A stretch of 64,000 bases of DNA from Berberis thunbergii. Taxonomy: Eukaryota > Streptophyta > Magnoliopsida > Ranunculales > Berberidaceae. How positions within the stretch are numbered: position 1 is the first letter of the stretch; every line of letters starts with the position of its first letter. Below are positions 41,599 to 50,635 of this stretch, piece by piece. Location: NCBI GenBank assembly GCA_003290165.1, contig QNQO01000834.1, positions 1-64,000 on the forward strand. The letters are read 5' to 3'. The position numbers were made by a program, and so were the translations under genes. The notes under the pieces were generated by a model. It saw nothing but the letters and a program-made list of their open reading frames with translations. It ran no database searches and had not been told where the DNA came from.

Positions 41599-43611
41599 AT
41601 GAATTATGCATTAATGAAACCCTTTAGGGAATCTTTCACAAAATTCTCAAGTCCAAAACTGGGAGAGGACCAACGCACACCCTCAGCAGTAATCAAATCA
41701 AATAGTTTCTGGTTGGAGGGACAATTTAGAACCAATATGGTGTTGTTGATATGGCACTTGGTGAATTGTTGTACTGTCGGTCAAGTACTAGGTGGGGGTG
41801 ATTGCCGGGTAGTGGATTACTGGGTCATCCTGATGAGGAGTCAAGGAAGTGTATTAGGGCACTGCATGCTCGTTTCTTGGCTCATGAACACGATCGACTC
41901 GGAGGTAAAATCTATGTTATCAAACTATGATGATGCAAAACGATTGTGGGATGATTTGCATGAAAGATTTTGTCTTGTCAATGGTCCAAGAATACAACAA
42001 CTAAAATCTGACATAAATCGCTGTGAGCAGACCAAAACAATGCCCATTGCGGTTTATTTCAGCAAACTGACTATGTTGTGGGATGAATTAGATAAACATG
42101 AACCCTTAATCTCTTGCAAGTGTGGCAGATGTACTTGTGGTGTAGGTAAACAACATGCGAAAAGGCGTGAGGGAGATCGATTGCATCAATTCCTGCTTGG
42201 TTTGGTTTCCGAATATTATGCCTCCCTGCGTTCTACTCTCTTGTCTCAAGACCCCCTGCCATCACTAAATAGAGCTTTCCAAACAATAGCTCAAGAGGAA
42301 AGAGTTAGGGGGATAGCACGCATTAAAGACGAGGCATTTGAAGTTGCGGGCTTTGCGGTACGTATGGACAATCGTTCCAAACCACGCCTTACTCGCGCCG
42401 AGAGGGCTGCCCTGGTCTGCTCACACTGCCACAAGACGGGTCATACCGACACCACCTGCTTTGAGCTGCACGGCACTCCAGATTGGTTCATTGAGAAGTA
42501 TGGGGCTAAAAGTGCAACGAAGGGGGCTGCACCAGTTGCTGTTGCACGTGGCCGCGGACACGTCAAGGCCAACAAGGCCACGTCTGACCAGGCCCTGATC
42601 GCACCTCCAGGATCTTCGTCGGCTGCACCTCTACCAGGTTTTTCTGCCGAACAATGGCAGGCTCTCATGGCCGCTTTCGGCACTCCTCACCCTTCCCCTC
42701 ATCGGTTGAACGGTAAGTGGATTATTGACACTGGGTGCTCCAATCATGTTACGGGAGATTTGTCGTATTTGTCGGATTTAAGAAATGTGACTCCCTGCTC
42801 CGTTGGCCTCCCGGATGGTCAGAGTGTTGTTGCCTTGAAGGAAGGACTTGTCAAACTTACTGACAAAATTATCCTTAACCATGTTCTTTATGTTCCAAAA
42901 TTAAATTGTAATTTAATTTCGGCTTCACAATTGAGTGATGATATAAACTGTGAATTCATAACTAACTCAGACTTGTGTGCTATCCAGGACCGACACACGA
43001 GGGAGGTGATTGGAACGGGTGACAGAAGGGATGGACTATATTACTTACGAGAGGAGACAAAGGTACAAGCAGTTTCAGTTAATCCTTCAACTTCTTTGGA
43101 GCTTTGGCATCGCAGATTGGGTCATCCTTCCGAGAAAGTGGTGAAGTTGCTTCCATTTTTCAGCAATTCTAGTGGTAACTTGAATAAAGCATGTGAAATT
43201 TGTCACCGTGCTAAACATTCTAGGGATAGTTTTCAGTTAAGTGATAATAAATTTACTCGAATTTTCGAGTTAGTACATTGTGATTTATGGGGGCCATATG
43301 ATACACCATCGTCTTGTGGGGCTCGCTATTTTTTGACATTAGTGGATGACTTCTCCCGCGCTGTATGGATCTATCTGTTAGTTGATAAAACGGAGGTTTT
43401 TAAAATGTTTATGTCCTTTATAGCTATGATTGATAGACAGTTTTCTCAGAAATTGAAGATTGTTCGTAGTGATAATGGTACTGAATTTAATTGCCTTAAG
43501 GATTATTTTTTTGCCAAAGGAATTCTGTTTCAAACTTCTTGTGTGGGGACTCCTCAACAAAATGGCCGAGTAGAAAGGAAACAAATTACTAGCCATTGGA
43601 AAGTTTCCTAA
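41599..43611 (+). pseudogene. Ty1/copia gag-protease-integrase, interrupted
   Basis: A 670-codon frame with copia domains in order. Gag (from about residue 100) has AKRLWDDLHERFCLVNGPRI and FLLGLVSEYY. A zinc knuckle C-x2-C-x4-H-x4-C lies near residues 273-286. The aspartic protease starts at IIDTGCSNHVTG (about 375). The GAG-pre-integrase motif is LWHRRLGHPSEK (about 500). The integrase has HCDLWGP (Asp about 561), RSDNGTEF (Asp about 624) and NGRVERK (Glu about 658). The frame then runs into an inverted fragment of the element's own LTR and stops. The first 90 or so residues do not look like gag, so the 5' end may be damaged. Reverse transcriptase is absent from the window. The encoded proteins would package and integrate the element's cDNA in a complete copy. 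Confidence 0.92.
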
Positions 43612-43707
43612 CCCCATAAAACTTCTAACCCCATAAAACTTGCAACACAATATGCTAAAATATATATTCCTAATAATAGAATATATTTCCTAATTTCCTA
43701 ATATAGG
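43577..43707 (-). repeat. Inverted LTR fragment inserted in the copia integrase
   Basis: The complement of this stretch matches the LTR at about 43926-44060 with only one or two differences over about 130 bases (for example TTATGGGGTTAG against TTATTGGGTTAG). It separates VERK from KHILNVARALRFQ, which are contiguous in copia integrases. Confidence 0.9.
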
Positions 43708-43911
43708 ATGTATTTTGAATATATGACCTATGGGGTTAAACACATTTTGAATGTTGCTCGGGCACTACGATTTCAGGATGGTCTTATTGCTCCTTCTTAT
43801 GTGCCGACGACTGATCAGTTGGCCGACATTTTCACAAAGGCTTTGGGCAAATCGCAGTTCGATTATCTCCTTGGCAAGTTGGGCATTCTTAACCCTCATG
43901 CTCCAACTTGA
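43708..43911 (+). pseudogene. Copia integrase piece fused to the RNase H tail
   Basis: The frame reads HILNVARALRF, an integrase segment, and passes directly into GLIAPSYVPTTDQLADIFTK then ALGKSQFDYLLGKLGILN and a stop, the C-terminal end of copia RNase H. Everything between (rest of integrase, reverse transcriptase, most of RNase H) is deleted. The purine tract GAGGGGGGG follows the stop. Confidence 0.9.
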
Positions 43912-43918
43912 GGGGGGG
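43910..43918 (+). promoter_or_regulatory. Polypurine tract of the copia element
   Basis: GAGGGGGGG sits between the RNase H stop codon and the start of the 3' LTR, the standard position for plus-strand priming. Confidence 0.8.
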
Positions 43919-44279
43919 TATTAGGAAATACATCCTATATTAGGAAATTAGGAAATATATTCTATTATTAGGAATATATATTTTAGCATATTGTGTTGCA
44001 AGTTTTATTGGGTTAGAAGTTTTATGGGGTTAGGAAACTTTCCAATGGCTAGTAATTTGTTTCCTTGGTTTGGGAGGTTTCCTAGTGTATGGTGGTTTCC
44101 TATTGTATTTTGGTTTCCTAAGTTTGGTTAGATTTCCTATTGTATTTTGGTTTCCTAAGTTTGCTAGGTTTCCTATTTCTATTAGGTTATGTCAAAGTTA
44201 GCTCTATATAAGCTTGTATTCTATTCAATGAAGGAGAACAATATTTTCAATACAATTCTTATCAAAGTGACTCTCATCA
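43919..44279 (+). mobile_element. 3' LTR of the copia element
   Basis: It starts after the purine tract at TATTAGGAAATACATCC (the usual TG appears changed to TA). It holds repeated TTTCCTA(T/A)TG motifs and a TATA box at 44203-44211. It ends near 44264-44279 in a TATCA or CATCA context; the exact end is uncertain. No 5' LTR is visible. Confidence 0.75.
44203..44211 (+). promoter_or_regulatory. TATA box in copia LTR
   Basis: CTATATAAG about 60-75 bases from the LTR's 3' end, followed by a CTATTCAATGAAGG context often seen at R/U5 of copia LTRs. Confidence 0.6.
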
Positions 44280-44289
44280 TAGCTGGGAG

Positions 44290-45735
44290 GTGGAGTCGGT
44301 GGACTGGCTCTGACCCATTTCGATTAGTCCAAAAACTAAATAAAGACGAATCTTCTTTTTTGGAATAGAAAAAATATAGGAACACCAGTGAACAACTGAT
44401 ACATGCTAAGGAGAGTATGACAAGTCGACTAATCATGCTAATAAGCTTGAGGTTCAAAATCGCAACGAACAAGACAGAGGCATGCCGACGGTATAGAAAG
44501 TGAAACATTCTTATTCTTTCTTTGCGTTCAGCAAGCAGGAAGAGCGAAAGTCAAGTTTAGATAAAATCACTTGTGCTGTTCCGGGTTACAGGTACATGGA
44601 ACTAGGCTTGGCCTAGAGAAAAGGCGTATACCATTGGCTTCATTCAAGAACTGTTCCCATCAGAATTGTTCCAAAAAAACAGGAAACGGGGAAGGGTAAC
44701 AAATTAATCAAACAGGAACGTTCGATAGCCCCTGCTTCCATGATGAGAGAGAGATTCAGCCAAAAAGGAAAAGACTAGTTCCCCAAAGAGTGTTGCTTGA
44801 ACGACAGGAATGGTTCGGCTAATCGAAAAAAGCCTACCTGCCCCCTATATCATGTGTTCACCATACACACGTAATCCATTTCACAGGGCCTCATATCAAA
44901 AGTGATCATCTTGATCCACATCTTGCTACAAGCTATCCCTTTCAGTGCCTTTTCTTTCATGCAATCTCGTGCTCTGTTCCTATTGTCTCTACCTTCCCCT
45001 GCTGCTACTCGCCGTTGGGAAATTTTAGGCATGTCTATCAGGCCAGGATTCCTAGTGCATCGGAAACAACAAATGAAGACTCGCTTGAAAGCCGGAAATA
45101 TTTTCGATGCGCACCCTTCTGTATTTGGCTCGCTTTGTTTATTGCGCTCGCTGGTCTCGCAACTCGTTCATGTAAGGCAGTAGCCTCTGGTCTTGCAGTT
45201 GGGGAGGGGCTCGTTGTTAAGTTGGATAGCCCTTGCCTTCGTTTCAGACTAGCATTGGCGTACTTAATAGTTGTCTTTCGAAAGGGATCCTATTCGACGG
45301 CCTTCACTTCCAGCAACATTGACCGTCAAAGGCCCGCTCTTTACTTCAAGACACTATGAACGTAAATTCTTAAATTAGATAGGCCTCTTCTCTTCTTATA
45401 GTCTCTGTATGGCCTGGCGCGTTAGGGGGTAGAGAGAAGTTGCAATATTCCAATTCTCCATGTTGCCGAACAGAAGGAATGCTTGGTTCGAGTGTAACGC
45501 CTTGTGTGCTTGTAGCTCGGTTCAGGTATGTATTTAATGCTTTATTTACCCTCAATCGCCTTCGACATTCGACTTCATCAATGTTATCGGAGCAATATGG
45601 AATTGGATGTGCTTAAGTGCCAGGTTCTGGTTCTGTTCTCCTCAACCCTCAAACTAAAAGCGAAGCGGCTAAAAAAGGACTATAGAAAAAAAAATTCCTA
45701 CTCCAACGAGTTTTGAGTAAAACTCACATTTAGAC
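44290..45735. other. Probable mitochondrial DNA insertion (NUMT)
   Basis: The base composition and texture change: GC is clearly higher than in the flanks. The sequence has the look of plant mitochondrial intergenic DNA (GCAGGAAGAGCGAAAG, GGTTCGGCTAATCG, AAAGGGATCCTATTCG, GGCTCGCTTTGTTTATTGCG). There are no repeats shared with the rest of the window, no TSD or transposon ends, and only unsupported ORFs. It is bounded by the copia LTR on one side and copy C on the other. The mitochondrial origin is an inference from texture; I did not recognise a specific mitochondrial gene. Confidence 0.5.
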
Positions 45736-46044
45736 TCCACTGCTAATTGCTTCTATCAAATATCAAGTCATCTCCGTACTTAGTACCTTAGTTTGAACTG
45801 GAGAATGCAATTGCAATGGAAATTCCAATATATTCATGTGGTTAACTGTTTAGAAAGTTTGGAAAATCTCTGTATGCTTATTCAATATGAACCCTTATGG
45901 TTTCTGTCAGAAAACTTCTTTCATATACCGGGAATATGATAACTTTGTGGCTCTTGTGCATTTTTGTATGCATTTTCGTACTAAGTGGCATTTTTGTACT
46001 AAGTAGATTATATTTGTTAATCATGTACTAAGTGGAAATCAACC

Positions 46045-46590
46045 AATATATGCATTTTCATAATTTAATTAGCAAATGAGTAGGACCATTTTTGTAATTT
46101 GGCTAATAGGATTGGTGGGACATTTTTGGGAATGGAGAATGGGGATGGGCAGTGTCATAATTTGCATAGTAAAGACTTTTTCGCACTTTGTAAATGGGCG
46201 AAGGAAGAGCACTTTCGAAAATCATATAATTTGTTGAAGGCAAATTTGGTATTTAAAAATTAACGGATTGACATCTTAACATACATTTCACTGTCATGCT
46301 ACAGTGAAGTTGTATTTGCGATATAAAAATGGCGAATGTGAGGAAATTTTTAGGATTTGGTGAATGAGGGAATGGAATGGCATTTTCATAATTTAGCAAA
46401 TAAGCAGGGCATTGTCGTAATTTGGAAAATGGGATGAGACAATGCTTTTGGGATTTGGTGAATGGGGAGGGGTAACTTTAAAATTTTACGAATGAGTAGG
46501 GACAATGTCGTAATTTGCCGAGGGATGGGCATTTTCGTAATTTAAGAAATGGGGGGGGGGGGGGGGGGTGAGATGAGCATTATCGGAATT
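46045..46590. repeat. Degenerate minisatellite, copy C, with G18 run
   Basis: The same CATTTTCGTAATTTGGCAAATG motif family. At 46551-46568 there are 18 consecutive G, where copy A has nine and copy B five. Confidence 0.75.
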
Positions 46591-46654
46591 TGGTTTATAG
46601 GGATAAAAATAAGACAAACCCTTAATTTATATCACCCTACAAATGTAAATATAG

Positions 46655-47036
46655 AACTTGGAGGGTTTTTTCAGGATTTCATAAAAACTTATAGGGCATT
46701 TTGGAAATTTAAGTGGAAACCAAACACATACAGATTGGCTTTTGAAATAGAGAGCCTTTTTGAAATATTCTACAATTTTTGAGAGCTTTTTAGGCATTCC
46801 AGTCGAAAACAAACCAACTCTACAGATTGGCTTTTGAATTGGGTGGGGGTCATTTCAAAATTTTATAAAAAATTTGGAGGGCTTTTTGGGTATTTGAGTG
46901 GAAAGCAAGGACATACAACCACACAAATCACCAATTCTACAAATTGGTTTTTTTGAATTGGATAGCAATTTGGATTTCATAACAATTTGGAGGGCTTTTT
47001 GAGCATTCCAGTGGAAAGCAAATGCATACAACCACC
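46655..47036. repeat. 90-110-bp tandem repeat, copy C
   Basis: Four units with the landmarks seen in copies A and B (AGGGCTTTTTGGGTATT, AGTGGAAAGCA, ACAAATTGG), without any insertion. Confidence 0.7.
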
Positions 47037-47040
47037 AACA

Positions 47041-47096
47041 ATTCTAGCCAGCCCTGTTTGCTAGTGTTTTTTTTTGTTTTTTTTTTACTTTTACCC
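47041..47096. mobile_element. Truncated CTAGCCAGCC-type MITE at the array edge
   Basis: ATTCTAGCCAGCCCTGTTTG then CTAGTG, T/G tracts and CTTTTACCCC, then the sequence switches to array sequence (AATATTCTGAATAAAAGG). The right half of the MITE is absent, so the array edge lies within it. Confidence 0.7.
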
Positions 47097-47349
47097 CAAT
47101 ATTCTGAATAAAAGGTGTTTCAGTCCTCAAAACAAAAACAACCAAAGTATCATTCATTGTCATCAATGTGTCATTCACACCCATTATGAGGCCCTTGGAA
47201 CAAATTTATGAGGTTGCTTTAATCCAAATTTGTTGGGTTCATATCCACACCCATTACGATTTCTTTCTATTCTCCATTGCTTAATATTCCCCCGAAAATA
47301 CACTCGTCCTACATGTTTCGGATTTCTAGTTTATATAATCATATTACCT

Positions 47350-47406
47350 AATTTGCTTGAACCTGAGCCAGAGCCTGATGTGCAATCAGGTCCAACGCTC
47401 TCTCCA
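47350..47406 (-). other. Exon fragment in array unit 1 (recurs in every unit)
   Basis: The minus strand reads ATGGAGAGAGCGTTGGACCT then GATTGCA, Gln/Ala codons, AAT and a possible donor. The peptide is MERALDLIAQQAQ, (AQ)n, ANQ. The donor GTAATA follows CAAATCAG in most units. The upstream side joins GAATAAAAATGG instead of the splice acceptor seen in the 13.5-17.1 kb palindrome, so the exon has lost its 5' splice context and shows only an incidental ATG. Other copies sit at about 48595, 49865, 51130, 52395, 53660, 54925, 56185, 57455, 58745, 60010, 61180, 62370 and 63580. Confidence 0.6.
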
Positions 47407-49193
47407 TTTTCATTCTCCTTGTTAGCCTTTGTTTTTTTTCCCATATGTGCATAATCATAAGTGTTTAGACAGTTCGAATAACAGTGTGTTAAAGATATAT
47501 CTTTTGTATTTTGACAAACAAGGGCTAGTCAAGTTTGATTACACTTCTCATCATAAACATTTTTTCTCCTGCATTTGGACAAACACGTGATAGGCTTCTT
47601 AGGCATCATATATGTTGTTACGTATGACACTTTCCATGACATTTTGTTAAAAATATGACACTTTCCATGAGATATATTAAATTTTGTTAAAAATTTTTTT
47701 TCTGCATCTAGACAAAGACCTGCTAGGCAATTTTAACAATATAAAATTTTCAATTGAGAAATAAGTGGTAAATCGACCAACAAGCAACAAAATTGCAATA
47801 CTTCAAGCAACAAATATTCTCAAGTGAAAAATGCCTAAGAATAAACTTGTCTAGGTCTTTGTCTAAATACAGGGGAAATTTCTTTTAACACCATGTTTAT
47901 CATAGAAAGTGTAACTAAATTTTCATATGTAACTTCCCTAGCACGCGTTTGTCCAAATGCAGGAGAAATATTGTGCCTAGCACGTGTTTGTCCAAATGCA
48001 GGAGAAATATTTTTAACACAATGTTTATAATGACAAGTGTAAACAAACTTTTGCCTAGCAGTTGGTTGTTTATTCAGTATACCTTAAGGCTTCAACTTAA
48101 GCTACACTGATAAGCTTATAATTTCTACTGAGGAATATATATGGTGTGCTAATTGCTTAATTTCAAGAATTGCCTGCTGATGAATATATAAGGAGTATTA
48201 ATTCCTTGATTTCAAGAATTGCGCTTAAACATGTGTTAGTTGGCCTGAAATCAAGTTGATTGGTAAGAATGACTCGCGATAAAAGAATGAAATAGCTGAT
48301 TAACCCATTCCAATCTTCAAAATAAAAAAAAATTCTAATATTATGAATAAAAGGCGTTTCGGTCCACAAAATAAAAACAACCAAAGTATCATTTACTGTA
48401 ATCAATGTATCATTCTCACCCATTATGAGGCCCTTAGAACAAATTTTTGAGACTGCTTTAATCCAAATTTGTTGTGTTCATATCCACACCCATTACGATT
48501 TTTTTTTACATTCTCCATGGCTTAATATTATATAGAAAATACACCCATCCTACAAGTTTCAGATTTCTAATTTATATAGTCGTATTACCTGATTTGCTTG
48601 AGGCTGAGCCTGAGCCTGACCCTGCTGTGCAATCAGGTCCAACGCTCTCTCCATTTTTATTCTTCTTGTTTGTCTCTGTTTTTTCCCCATATGTGCATAA
48701 TCATAAGTGTTTAGACAGTTTGAATAACAGTGTGTTAAAGATATGTCTTTTGTATTTGGACGAACAATTGCTTGTCAAGTTAGATTACACTTCTCATGAT
48801 AAACATTTTTTCTCTTAAATTTGGACAAACACGTGATAGGCAAGTTTGTTCTTAGGCATCATATATGCTATTACATATGACACTTTCCATGACATTTTTT
48901 TTTAAAATATGACTCTTTCAATGACATATATGACATTTTGTTAAAAATACTTTTCCTGCATTTAGACAAAGACTTGCTAGGCAAGTTTAACAATATGAAA
49001 ATTTTACTTGAGAAATAAGTGATAAATCTACCAACAAGCAACAAAATTGCAATACTCCAAGCAACAAATATTCTCAAGTGAAAAATGCCTAAGAATAAAC
49101 TTTCCTAAGTCTTTGTCTAAATACAGGGGAAATTTCTTTTAACAGCAAGTTTGTAATGGAAAGTGTAACTAAACTTTCATATGTAACTTCCCT

Positions 49194-49312
49194 AGCACGC
49201 ATTTGTCCAAATGCAGGAGAAATATTGTGTCTAACACGCGTTTGTCCAAATGCGGGAGAAATATTGTGCCTAGCACGTGTTTGTCCAAATGCAGAGGAAA
49301 TATTTTTAACAC
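49194..49312. repeat. 39-bp triplet inside an array unit (typical copy)
   Basis: TAGCACGC(A/G)TTTGTCCAAATG then CAGGAGAAATATTGTGCC occurs three times head to tail, then passes into AATATTTTTAACACAATG. The triplet is present in most units, but only two members remain near 60.58 kb and 61.77 kb and one near 62.97 kb. It gives the apparent SKCRRNIV peptide repeat. Confidence 0.85.
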
Positions 49313-50024
49313 AATGTTTACCATTAAAAGTGTAATCAAACTTTTGCCTAGCAGTTGGTTGTTTATTCAGTATGCCTTAAGGCTTCAACTTAAGCAACAT
49401 TGATAAGCTTATAATTTCTACTTAGGAATATATGGTGTGCTAATTGCTTAATTTCAAGAATTGCCTGCTGAGGAATATATAAGGAGTATTAATTCCTTGA
49501 TTTCAAGAATTGCGCTTAAACATGTGTTAGTTGGCCTGAAATCAAGTTGATTGGTAAGAATGTCTCGCGATAAAAGAATGAAACAGCCGATTAACCCATT
49601 CCTATCTTCAAAATAAATAAAAAATTCTAATATTATGAATAAAAGGCGTTTCGGTTCACAAAACAAAAACAACCAAAGTATCATTCTCACCCATTATGAG
49701 GCCCTTAGAACAAATTTTTGAGACTGCTTTAATCCAAATTTGTTGTGTTCATATCCACACCCATTACGATTTTTTTTTACATTCTCCATGGCTTAATATT
49801 ATATAGAAAATACACCCATCCTACAAGTTTCGGATTTCTAGTTCATACAGTCATATTACCTGATTTGCTTGAGCAGGCCTGAGCCTGCTGTGCAATCAGG
49901 TCCAATGCTCTCTCCATTTTTCTTCTTCTTGTTTGCCTCTGTTTTTTCCCCATATGTGCATAATCATAAGTGTTTAGACAGTTTGAATAACAGTGTGTTA
50001 AAGATATGTCTTTTGTATTTGGAC

Positions 50025-50635
50025 GAACAACTGCTAGTCAAGTTAGATTACACTTCTCATGATAAACATTCTTTCTCCTGCATTTGGACAAACACGTGAT
50101 AGACAAGTTTGTTCTTTGGCATCATATATGCTATTACATAAGACACTTTCCATGACATTTTTTTTTAAAATATTACTCTTTCAATGACATATATGACATT
50201 TTGTTAAAAATACTTTTCCTACATTTAGACAAAGACCTGCTAGGCAAGTTTAACAATATGAAATTTTTACTTGAGAAATAAGTGATAAATCTACCAACAA
50301 ACAACAAAATTGCAATACTCCAAGCAACAAATATTCTCAAGTAAAAAATGTCTAAGAATAAACTTCCCTAAGTCTTTGTCTAAATACAGGGGAAATTTCT
50401 TTTAACACCAAGTTTGTAATTGAAAGTGTAACTAAATTTTCATATGTAACTTCCCTAGCACGCATTTGTCCAAATGCAGGAGAAATATTGTGCCTAACAC
50501 GCGTTTGTCCAAATGTAGGAGAAATATTGTGCCTAGCACGTGTTTGTCAAAATGCAGGGGAAATATTTTTAACACAATGTTTATCATTAGAAGTGTAATC
50601 AAACTTTTGCCTAGATGTTGGTTGTTTATTAAGTA
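50025..50635. repeat. Foldback (inverted repeat) inside an array unit (typical copy)
   Basis: The left half AACAACTGCTAGTCAAG then ATTACACTTCTCATGATAAA and GCATTTGGACAAACACGTGA pairs with the right half ACGTGTTTGTCAAAATGC, TTTATCATTAGAAGTGTAAT and CTTTTGCCTAG. The centre lies around the ACTTGAGAAATAAGTG and ATTCTCAAGT sequences. The same arrangement repeats in every complete unit. Confidence 0.8.

Larger units (their letters stand above)
45739..47096. repeat. Non-coding repeat copy C
   Basis: It begins CACTGCTAATTGCTTCTATC, matching copy A from 2498. It lacks the MULE MITE (empty site 45915-45924), the GC-rich insert, the Tourist MITE and the hAT MITE. A 1-kb section corresponding to copy A 3325-4320 is missing, with the break inside the minisatellite. 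It ends inside a CTAGCCAGCC-type MITE where the tandem array starts. Confidence 0.85.

Noticed and set aside
45015..45359. 114-codon ORF in the suspected mitochondrial segment
   Set aside because: No domain or recognisable mitochondrial gene. It overlaps other ORFs on both strands, so it is likely chance in higher-GC DNA.
46551..46568. Telomere-like or switch-like G tract
   Set aside because: A single homopolymer within a degenerate minisatellite; no TTTAGGG repeats nearby.
49194..49312. 39-bp repeats with short spacing that resemble a CRISPR array
   Set aside because: The units are contiguous without unique spacers, occur three at a time within each 1.26-kb tandem unit, and the DNA is plant nuclear.
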